From Macrostomum hystrix (taxonomy: Eukaryota; Platyhelminthes; Macrostomidae), in the NCBI GenBank assembly GCA_950097015.1, contig CATNEN010000039.1:5348501-5412500 (forward strand): 64,000 nt of DNA, written 5' to 3'. Shown piece by piece: positions 54,528-64,000 of this stretch. The notes under the pieces are model-generated. The model did no database searches and was not told the origin of the DNA. It worked only from the letters and a program-made list of their open reading frames with translations. The position numbers were made by a program, and so were the translations under genes. Position 1 is the stretch's first letter; each line of letters begins with the position of its first letter.

Positions 54528-57070
54528 TATCTATCCTAGATCAATCTCTAATATCCCAGATCAATCTCTAATATCCTAGATCAATCTCTAATATCCTAGA
54601 TCAATCTCTAATATCCCAGATCAATCTCTAATATCCCAGATCAATCTCTAATATCCCAGATCAATCTCTAATATCCTAAATTAATCTATAATATCCCAGA
54701 TCAATCTCTAATATCCTAGATCAATCTCTAATATCCTAGATCAATCTCTATTATCCTAGATCAATCTCTAATATCCCAGATCAATCTCTAATATTCCAGA
54801 TCAATCTCTAATATCCTAAATTAATCTATAATATCCCAGATCAATCTCTAATATCCTAGATCAATCTCTAATATCCTAGATCAATCTCTATTATCCTAGA
54901 TCAATCTCTAATATCCCAGATCAATCTCTAATATTCCAGATCAATCTCTAATATCCCAGATCAATCTCTAATATCCCAGATCAATCTCTAATATCCCAGA
55001 TCAATCTCTAATATCCCAGATCAATCTCTAATATCCCAGATCAATCTATAATATCCTAGATCAATCTCTAATATCCCAGATCAATCTCTAATATCCTAAA
55101 TTAATCTCTAATATCCCAGATCAATCTCTAATATCCCAGATCAATCTCTAATATCCTAAATTAATCTCTAATATCCCAGATCAATCTCTAATATCCTAGA
55201 TCAATCTCTAATATCCTAGATCAATCTCTAATATCCTAGATCAATCTCTAATATCCTAGATCAATCTCTAATATCCCAGATCAATCTCTAATATCCTAGA
55301 TCAATCTCTAATATCCCAGATCAATCTCAAATATCCCAGATCAATCTCTAATATCCTAGATCAATCTCTAATATCCCAGATCAATCTCTAATATCCTAGA
55401 TCAATCTCTAATATCCTAGATCAATCTCTAATATCCCAGATCAATCTCTAATATCCTAGATCAATCTCTAATATCCCAGATCAATCTCAAATATCCCAGA
55501 TCAATCTCTAATATCCTAGATCAATCTCTAATATCCCAGATCAATCTCTAATATCCCAGATCAATCTCTAATATCCCAGATCAATCTCTAATATCCCAGA
55601 TCAATCTCTAATATCCTAAATTAATCTATAATATCCCAGATCAATCTCTAATATCCTAGATCAATCTCTAATATCCTAGATCAATCTCTATTATCCTAGA
55701 TCAATCTCTAATATCCCAGATCAATCTCTAATATTCCAGATCAATCTCTAATATCCTAAATTAATCTATAATATCCCAGATCAATCTCTAATATCCTAGA
55801 TCAATCTCTAATATCCTAGATCAATCTCTATTATCCTAGATCAATCTCTAATATCCCAGATCAATCTCTAATATTCCAGATCAATCTCTAATATCCCAGA
55901 TCAATCTCTAATATCCCAGATCAATCTCTAATATCCCAGATCAATCTCTAATATCCCAGATCAATCTCTAATATCCCAGATCAATCTATAATATCCTAGA
56001 TCAATCTCTAATATCCCAGATCAATCTCTAATATCCTAAATTAATCTCTAATATCCCAGATCAATCTCTAATATCCCAGATCAATCTCTAATATCCTAAA
56101 TTAATCTCTAATATCCCAGATCAATCTCTAATATCCTAGATCAATCTCTAATATCCCAGATCAATCTCTAATATCCTAGATCAATCTCTAATATCCTAGA
56201 TCAATCTCTAATATCCCAGATCAATCTCTAATATCCTAGATCAATCTCTAATATCCCAGATCAATCTCAAATATCCCAGATCAATCTCTAATATCCTAGA
56301 TCAATCTCTAATATCCCAGATCAATCTCTAATATCCTAGATCAATCTCTAATATCCTAGATCAATCTCTAATATCCCAGATCAATCTCTAATATCCTAGA
56401 TCAATCTCTAATATCCCAGATCAATCTCAAATATCCCAGATCAATCTCTAATATCCTAGATCAATCTCTAATATCCCAGATCAATCTCTAATATCCCAGA
56501 TCAATCTCTAATATCCCAGATCAATCTCTAATATCCCAGATCAATCTATAATATCCTAGATCAATCTCTAATATCCTAGATCAATCTCTAATATCCTAGA
56601 TCAATCTCTAATATCCTAGATCAATCTCTAATATCCCAGATCAATCTCTAATATCCCAGATCAATTTCTAATATCCCAGATCAATCTCTAATATCCTAGA
56701 TCAATCTATAATATCCTAGATCAATCTCTAATATCCCAGATCAATCTCTAATATCCCAGATCAATCTCTAATATCCCAGATCAATCTCTAATATCCCAGA
56801 TCAATCTCTAATATCCCAGATCAATCTCTAATATCCCAGATCAATTTCTAATATCCCAGATCAATCTCTAATATCCCAGATCAATCTCTAATATCCCAGA
56901 TCAATCTCTAATATCCCAGATCAATCTCTAATATCCTAGATCAATCTATAATATCCTAGATCAATCTCTAATATCCCAGATCAATCTCTAATATCCCAGA
57001 TCAATCTCTAATATCCCAGATCAATCTCTAATATCCTAGATTAATCACTAATCTCATAGATCAGTATATA
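54528..57070. repeat. 20-bp satellite with a 940-bp higher-order unit
   Basis: About 126 copies of TCTAATATCCCAGATCAATC with no length drift over 2.5 kb. Rare variants recur exactly 940 bp apart: CTAAATTAATCTATA at 54671/55611 and 54811/55751, CTCTATTATCC at 54751/55691 and 54891/55831, TCAATCTCAA at 55321/56261 and 55481/56421. It lies upstream of exon 1a, or in intron 1 if exon 1b is used. Confidence 0.97.
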
Positions 57071-57594
57071 ATCACCCCAGTTGACTCTAATGAATATTAA
57101 TCCCCAACAAGAAATGTTGATATATTTCAATCAATGTATCAAATCCAGCTTTGATAAGCATCAGAATCCACCCTCAGCATCAGGGAGTCATTCTGTCATT
57201 CTTTCTCATTGTTTTGCACTTTCTTGCTGCCGTGTCCATTTTCCAGTTTTCTACATGAAAATTCTGTCCCGGCTCTCCGCACTGGCCATGCCACAGAGAT
57301 TATTGCTTAACAATCTTCAGCCCAGTTGCTGGCCAACAACAGTCCGCCATTATTAATAATTCAGCTTGAGTGCGATGCAAGGCCGCAACAGGAAGCCGCG
57401 GGTTCCCCAGTTGCTGAGTGGCATGTTAGTGCCTGCTCTAACATGTGCCAATTCTCCGTAGATTAATTGTTTACCCAATTTTCCTATTTCTAGCTGGCAC
57501 AGAGAGCACTTTGCTTAGCTGCCTACTGTCAGTAGAACAGAAAGAATATTTATTCGGAAAATAAGTTTTTTAAATTGAAAAAAGTGGAATATGT
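57071..57594. other. Unique sequence upstream of the satellite
   Basis: Nothing recognised. Confidence 0.35.
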
Positions 57595-57845
57595 TAAAGG
57601 AAAGGAAAGGGGAGAGTGGAACATGGATAGGGAAGGGGAAAGGTAATAATAGAATTGGGATAGGAGAGAGGAAGGGTGAGAGTTGAACGTAGAGAGAGGA
57701 TAAGAAAGGTGAGAGGATAAGGGAGAGGAAAGGGAAGAGAAAGGGGAGAGTGGAATGGGGATAGAGTAGAGGAAAGGGGAGAGAATGGGGAGAGGAAAGG
57801 GGAGAGAAAGGGGAGAGGAGAGGAACTGCGGGAAAGGAAAGGAGA
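57595..57845. repeat. Purine-rich GGAAAGGGGAGAG repeat
   Basis: Irregular GGAAAGG/GGAGAG units, opposite purine skew to the 38690-40252 tract. Confidence 0.85.
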
Positions 57846-58394
57846 GAAAAAGCAATCCTAAAATGGGCTGTGGTAATTAACCGCAGTTCAATAACTTTTT
57901 CCCCAAAAAGCAGTTTCTCGCCCTGATTTCTACAGCGTGGATTGAAGGCACGAAGCGAACCCCGCCAGTTGGTTTTGCTGGACTGACTTGTAGCTATTTC
58001 GGGGAGTCGGCTATGTTGAGTCTGCCCCAAAGTGGGTGCTTTTTGGCCTCTTCTTGATCGGCGTGTTTGCTCAGACTGATGAGGCTGCTGAGCAAGATTT
58101 CTTCGAATTCGCCAAACAAGCAGAAATTATGCGTTTTTGTGCCGCTTGAGAAATTAACAGACTTTTTGAGCAGAGTTTGAGCAGAATTTGGTGGCTCGCC
58201 AGAGGGTGGGGCTCTAGGGGAACAGCAATTTGGCTCAGCATCTGCTTCTGCTGCAGGACCTCCTAATTATCGAAGAGGCTGTGTGCTCACTGTGTGCTCA
58301 CAGTGTGCTTAGGAGATGCACAAAATGGCTTATCCACTGTGAGGGGTGGAGTTGCGAGTAAATGCTGCGGAGAAGTAAAAGTTACTTAGAGATG

Positions 58395-59212
58395 AGATCT
58401 GAATTCTTCGACAATGCTGAAAGGTACCTGAAGGGATCTCATCGATGAGACTGAAGTACCTGAAGGGATATTCTAGGTGAAGCTGAAGTACCTGAAAGGA
58501 TATTATCGGTGAGACTGAAGGACCTGAATATGAAATCATCGGTGAGACTGAAGTACCTGAAGGGAAATCATCGGTGAGACTGAAGTACCTGAAGGGAAAC
58601 CATCGGTGAGACTGAAGTACCTGAAGTGAAATCATCGGTGAGACTGAAGTACCTGAAGTGAAATCATCGGTGAGAGTGAAGTACCTGAAGGGAAATCATC
58701 GGTGAGACCGAAGTACCTGAAGGGAAATCATCGGTGAGACTGAAGTACCTGAAGTGAAATCATCGGTGAGAGTGAAGTACCTGAAGGGAAATCATCGGTG
58801 AGACCGAAGTACCTGAAGGGAAATCATCGGTGAGACTGAAGTACCTGAAGTGAAATCATCGGTGAGACTGAAGTACCTGAAGTGAAATCATCGGTGAGAC
58901 TGAAGTACCTGAAGTGAAATCATCGGTGAGAGTGAAGTACCTGAAGGGAAATCATCGGTGAGACCGAAGTACCTGAAGGGAAATCATCGGTGAGACTGAA
59001 GTACCTGAAGTGAAATCATCGGTGAGAGTGAAGTACCTGAAGGGAAATCATCGGTGAGACCGAAGTACCTGAAGGGAAATCATCGGTGAGACTGAAGTAC
59101 CTGAAGGGAAATCATCGGTGAGAGTGAAGTACCTGAAGGGAAATCATCGGTGAGACCGAAGTACCTGAAGTGAAATCATCGGTGAGACTGAAGTTCCTGA
59201 CGGGAAGTCATT
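58395..59212. repeat. 32-bp satellite
   Basis: About 26 copies of a unit containing GGTGAGACTGAAGTACCTGA and AAATCATC, with AGTGAAG, ACCGAAG and AAGTGAAA variants recurring in a fixed three- to five-unit order. Confidence 0.95.
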
Positions 59213-59864
59213 GTGACTCAAACGAAGTACTTTGCCGGACAGCAGAAACGTAAAAGAAAGTTAATATTTGATGAAATCGATGAGCAGGCACCTGATTCTC
59301 TGATTCATGGAAATGCAAATAAGCCAGTCCTAAAATGCAAATACCAAAATACCTTGCCAATAAACGACTGAGATCATTCAATGCTACTGCTCACGATGAA
59401 GAATAAATGTGCTTTCAGGGGCCAAATGAATATGAAATTTTGTTGCCATCTTCAAGAACAGGAGCTGAGAAAAAATTCAAATCGATGGGTGAAAAATGTC
59501 TTCAGCTAAAGAATCACAACTGCTTTGGCTAGACATGATGAAGCTTTCGGGTTGCTTGCGGTCAAGTGTTTGCAGATCTGCTCCGGGCATAGAGATAGCT
59601 TTGCAATTCATGAAATTTATGAAACACTGCTGTAGGGGTGGCCTCAGAAACCCTTATCAGTGTACTTTTAGTTATTTTAATTATCAGGATTATTCAAAAC
59701 AGAATCTTTGAAATTATTATTCGATGTAAAAAAAACTATTGTCTTAGCTGTTCTCGATGAAAAAAGGTAGATTTGTCTATGGCACGAAAAAAACACTTCA
59801 AAATTCAAAAGCGGAGATTAGCAAAATAATAGGATATTAACAAATCCGTTTTCTAATCTATCCC
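59213..59864. other. Unique sequence between arrays
   Basis: Nothing recognised. Confidence 0.35.
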
Positions 59865-60245
59865 CACGGATGAAGGATTAGAATGGATTGCTAATCTATC
59901 CTCACAGATGAAGTATTAGAGTAGAATGGATTGCTAATCTAATCTCACAGATGAAGGATAAGAATGGACTGCTAATCTACTCTCACGGATGAAGGATAAG
60001 AATGGACTGCTAATCTACTCTCACGGATGAAGGATAAGAATGGACTGCTAATCTACTCTCACGGATGAAGGATAAGAATGGACTGCTAATCTACTCTCAC
60101 GGATGAAGGATAAGAATGGACTGCTAATCTACTCTCACGGATGAAGGATAAGAATGGACTGCTAATCTACTCTCACGGATGAAGGATAAGAATGGACTGC
60201 TAATCTATCCTCACAGATGAAGGATTATAATGGATTGCTAATCCA
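59865..60245. repeat. 38-bp minisatellite just downstream of candidate exon 1b
   Basis: About ten copies of a unit containing GGACTGCTAATCTACTCTCA and CGGATGAAGG; the array ends about 70 bp from the exon 1b donor. Confidence 0.95.
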
Positions 60246-60313
60246 GAGACAGTGAAGTGTCAGAGTACACCAGACGTAGCAGCAGAGCTGGTCGCAAAAT
60301 GTCATCTTCTCAC

Positions 60314-60389
60314 CTGAGATGCCAATCACGTATTTCTGGCTGAGCAAAAGCAGCAGACAATGCACCGTTAGCTGGCTGCTTTGCAGCAT
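60314..60389 (-). CDS. Lar: Candidate alternative first coding exon (1b) of the LAR-type phosphatase: signal peptide
   Basis: ATG at 60389 in a GCCGAC context (A at -3) opens 25 codons, MLQSSQLTVHCLLLLLSQKY then VIGIS, a short hydrophobic secretory leader. It ends at a strong donor TCAG/GTGAGA, leaving phase 1. That phase fits the Ig1 exon acceptor at 49914 and would join as ..[11 protein letters not shown]. This puts Ig1 directly after the leader, as in known LAR proteins. An in-frame stop lies upstream near 60447. It competes with exon 1a at 54033; both could be used from separate promoters. Chance occurrence of a hydrophobic run beside a good donor is possible, so confidence is moderate. 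Confidence 0.45.
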
Positions 60390-60881
60390 GTCGGCAAGTC
60401 CGATGCTTTTCCGACTCAGACTTGGCGGTGTTTTCAATTGGCCTTACCTGCAGATTGGATTAACAAAATCGATTAGGATTAAGATCCCAGATCCCATCCA
60501 AGAGCTGGCGTGAGGTGTGAACTGAGGAGGGTGACCAGGCACACAGGTTGGATTTCACACTCGCGGCAACGGATTGTGATGTTTCAGAATGGACAAAAAG
60601 GATTCAGTAGAGCTGTGTTGACTGTGCCTTGCTTATTCTTGGCTTGTTCTTTGGGCTAGGAAGCGAAACGATATGGTTTTCAGTCTTTCACGATCCTGCA
60701 CTAGAAGACTTCAATTGATAGCGCTAATTCCGTGGCAATAGGCCAGCCAATCACAGACACTAGCGGTTTTGACACCCATTGGACGAAACTCAAACAGGAA
60801 AGTGTGAGAAGAGAAGGCCAATAGACTGGCTTCTTGACGAGAATCTGAGCACCCAACTATAACATTTCGTTTGGAAATTCG

Positions 60882-61852
60882 ATGATTCAGTCACTCCCTC
60901 AGTCAATGATTCAGTCACTCCCTCAGTCAATGTTTCAGTCACTCCCTCAGTCAATGTTTCAGTCACCCCCTCAGCCAATGATTCAGTCACTCCCTCAGCC
61001 AATGATTCAGTCACTCCCTCAGTCAATGTTTCAGTCACTCCCTCAGCCAATGATTCAGTCACTCCCTCAGCCAATGATTCAGTCACTCCCTCAGCCAATG
61101 ATTCAGTCACTCCCTCAGCCAATGATTCAGTCACTCCCTCAGTCAATGATTCAGTCACTCCCTCAGTCAATGATTCAGTCACTCCCTCAGCCAATGATTC
61201 AGTCACTCCCTCAGCCAATGATTCAGTCACTCCCTCAGCCAATGATTCAGTCACTCCCTCAGCCAATGATTCAGTCACTCCCTCAGCCAATGATTCAGTC
61301 ACTCCCTCAGTCAATGATTCAGTCACTCCCTCAGTCAATGATTCAGTCACTCCCTCAGTCAATGTTTCAGTCACTCCCTCAGCCAATGATTCAGTCACTC
61401 CCTCAGCCAATGATTCAGTCACTCCCTCAGCCAATGATTCAGTCACTCCCTCAGCCAATGATTCAGTCACTCCCTCAGCCAATGATTCAGTCACTCCCTC
61501 AGTCAATGATTCAGTCACTCCCTCAGTCAATGTTTCAGTCACTACCACAGTAAGCCCCTCCTTCAGTCAATGATTCAGTCACTCCCCCAGTCAATTTTTC
61601 AGTCACTCCCTCAGTCAATGATTCAGTCACTCCCTCAGCCAATGATTCAGTCACTCCCTCAGCCAGTGATTCAGTCACTCCCTCAGCCAATGATTCAGTC
61701 ACTCCCTCAGCCAATGATTCAGTCACTCCCTCAGTCAATGATTCAGTCACTCCCTCAGCCAATGATTCAGTCACTCCCTCAGTCAATGATTCAGTCACTC
61801 CCTCAGCCAATGATTCAGTCACTCCCTCAGCCAATGATTCAGTCACTCCCTA
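60882..61852. repeat. 24-bp satellite
   Basis: About 40 copies of CAATGATTCAGTCACTCCCT plus four bases. Period 24 yields open plus and minus frames of eight-residue repeats with no gene meaning. Confidence 0.97.
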
Positions 61853-62396
61853 TTTCTTTGTCAATGAAATGTATTTTATTATTTTATAATCTAATCCAAA
61901 AGCTTTACGTTTCGCAGCGCAGATTGCACTACCCGCAGAATAAAAGCGTCAGATTAAGGATGTCTGGAAAAACAGAAATTCCTATTAAAAGACATCATTT
62001 TGAACGCAAAAACAATACCAATATTCAAAATTTATTATCGATTTTGTCAAAAGCCAGAGAAACACAAACGGGCTCTCGTTAGTGCCAAATTCAAAATATT
62101 ATCAACTCGGGAATGATTGCGAAGTGGCACTCACGGAGCTTGACTTGGCAAAAGAAGAACAGAATTTCTGTGGCTTCAGCGAGACACAGAATCTAATCTG
62201 ATTCATTGAGTTCCAGCATATTTAGCCTCGCGTCAATATGAAGACAGCCAAACAGAAGGGCCCGGACTAGGGGGACGTCTAAAAGTGCGAGCGCAGACCG
62301 ATTGATGCTCCTGATTTGATGCTTGACTCGGCCGGCTAAATATGAATTTTATTACTAGAACTCAACAACTACTCATATTCTCACCGAATGTGCATA
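61853..62396. other. Unique sequence between arrays
   Basis: Nothing recognised. Confidence 0.35.
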
Positions 62397-63357
62397 GATC
62401 CCATCCATCTGCGAGTAGACTCGATCCCATCTGTGAGTACACTAGATCCCATCTGTGAGTACACTAGATCCCATCTGTGAGTACACTAGATCCCATCTGT
62501 GAGTACACTAGATCCAATCTGTGAGTACACTAGATCCCATCTGTGAGTACACTAGATCCCATCTGTGAGTACACTAGATCCAATCTGTGAGTACACAAGA
62601 ACCCATCTGTGAGTACACTAGATCCCATCTGTGAGTACACTAGATCCCATCTGTGAGTACACTAGATCCCATCTGTGAGTACACTAGATCCCATCTGTGA
62701 GTACACTAGATCCAATCTGTGAGTACACTAGATCCCATCTGTGAGTACACTAGATCCCATCTGTGAGTACACTAGATCCAATCTGTGAGTACACAAGAAC
62801 CCATCTGTGAGTACACCATATCCCATCTGTGAGTACACTAGATCCCATCTGTGAGTACACTAAATCCAATCTGTGAGTACACTAGATCCCATCAGTGAGC
62901 AGACTAGATCACATCAGTGAGCAGACTAGATCCCATCAGTGAGCAGACTAGATCCCATCTGTGAGTACACTAGATCCCATCTGTGAGTACACTAGATCCC
63001 ATCTGTGAGTACACTAGATCCCATCTGTGAGTACACTAGATCCCATCCTTGAGTACACTGGATCCCATCTGTGAGTACACTAGATCCCATTTGTGAGCAG
63101 ACAAGATCCTATCTGTAAGTACACTTGATCCCATCTGTAAGTACACTAGATCCCATTTGTGAGCAGACAAGATCCCATCTGTAAGTACACTTGATCCTAT
63201 CTGTAAGTACACTTGATCCCATCTGTAAGTACACTAGATCCCATCTGTGAGTACACTAGATCCCATCTGTGAGCAGACTAGATCCGATCATCTGTGAGCA
63301 GACTAGATGCCATCTGTGAGCAGACTAGATGCCATCTGTGAGCAGACTAGATCCCAT
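62397..63357. repeat. 22-bp satellite
   Basis: About 43 copies of GATCCCATCTGTGAGTACAC plus two bases, with GAGCAGACTAGAT variants at both ends of the array. Confidence 0.96.
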
Positions 63358-63971
63358 TAATAGCATTTGTGTCAAGATAAGTTGCAGTAATCTAACTGTG
63401 TTTACCGAGTACATCCATGAAATGCGCAGATCAGAGCCCAAATATTTTAGTCCTGATTTTTAAGCACCCTTCACTAACAGCCATAGTTTTCTGATCCCAT
63501 TCAAGGCATCTTCAGTGTTCTCCAAGATACAACACCGATGCCATACAACTCGCTGCCAGAGTGGGATCAGGTTGAGCAATGCTTGACTGTCAAAAACGAA
63601 GTCAGAAGCGAGGAGCCACACACACAGCCCACTTGACCAGCCTGTGCAGCATCCAAGGATTTGAGAGGCCAAACATCAACGAATGAAGAAGTGGGGAGAT
63701 GTTGTAGGATAAAAATCCCAATCCATTAGGGCATCAAGCATTAATCAGCTGTGACAGAAGCGAAGCGTCCTGTACCGAGCGCCACTTTTCTGGATCCTCT
63801 TTTAGATTTCTCTCACGGGGAAGGCGAAGGCGAAGGTGTTCCGACTGTCTGGAGCTGCCAGGTTTCTGTTCAAACACTGCTAATTTGCCTCTCCGCCTCC
63901 ATTTGACTGATTAACTTGCTCAACTGGCTCTGCCGCTTTGGATAAGCTGGTCTTACTTGAAGAACTGCTCA
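63358..63971. other. Unique spacer between oppositely oriented satellite copies
   Basis: No gene recognised. A short minus frame starting near 63672 lacks an ATG and homology. Confidence 0.4.
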
Positions 63972-64000
63972 CTGATGGGATCTAGTCTACTCACAGATGG
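63972..64000. repeat. Inverted copy of the 22-bp satellite at the window edge
   Basis: GATGGGATCTAGTCTACTCA and following bases are the reverse complement of units in 62397-63357. The array evidently continues beyond the window. Confidence 0.85.

Noticed and set aside
57081-57356. 91-residue plus frame next to the 20-bp satellite
   Set aside because: No domain, no signal, composition like random sequence.
60790-61848. Long opposed frames of Gln/Ser/Pro/Met and Thr/Glu/Ser/Leu repeats
   Set aside because: 24-bp satellite; both strands open because the unit lacks stops.
63460-63672. 70-residue minus frame containing LLNLIPLWQRVVWHRCCILE
   Set aside because: Begins at a non-ATG codon and has no homologue or splice partner I recognise; kept only as unexplained sequence.

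Overview
Metazoan nuclear DNA with two spliced protein-coding genes, both on the minus strand, set among tandem repeats and tRNA-derived SINEs. Introns have GT/AG borders, intron phases match at every inferred junction, and the proteins are animal families (LAR-type receptor tyrosine phosphatase, kinesin-14). The species cannot be fixed from sequence alone. The mid-range GC, CAG/CTG runs inside exons and extreme minisatellite load suggest a non-vertebrate bilaterian; a free-living flatworm is only a guess.

Gene 1 (54033 or 60389 down to 5582) is a complete type IIa receptor protein tyrosine phosphatase of the LAR/PTPRF/PTPRD/PTPRS class. I rebuilt it as 22 coding exons by matching splice sites and phases: signal peptide, three Ig domains, nine fibronectin type III domains, a membrane-proximal region, one transmembrane helix, a low-complexity juxtamembrane exon, a catalytic D1 domain and a D2 domain with pseudophosphatase hallmarks. 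The model is 6702 nt of CDS (2233 residues) using first exon 1a and the 42-nt micro-exon 9. Several exons are easy to miss because they lack a long ATG-started frame: 4, 7, 9, 11 and 18.

Gene 2 (3627 down to 355, continuing off the left edge) is the N-terminal part of a divergent C-terminal-motor kinesin. It has four exons: low-complexity head, globular region, coiled coil, then neck and the start of the motor including a variant P-loop. Its start lies about 2 kb downstream of the phosphatase stop on the same strand.

Most of the rest is satellite-like DNA. Nearly every sizeable intron carries its own tandem array (unit sizes of 7, 11, 13, 15, 16, 18, 20, 21, 22, 23, 25, 27, 42, 44 and 54 bp, among others), several running to within about 10-40 bp of a splice site. 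Two arrays show higher-order structure (940 bp and about 296 bp). Two SINE families recur, once nested one inside the other. The arrays produce many long but meaningless open frames.

Most interesting leads: an apparent 14-codon cassette micro-exon between FN3-2 and FN3-3; two competing signal-peptide first exons with the same exit phase; an in-frame internal signal peptide just before FN3-6 that would start a short receptor; a 258-nt intron of 42-bp repeats that is open and in frame if retained; a perfect 33-bp inverted match flanking exon 6; and a 53-bp duplication over the phosphatase stop codon.
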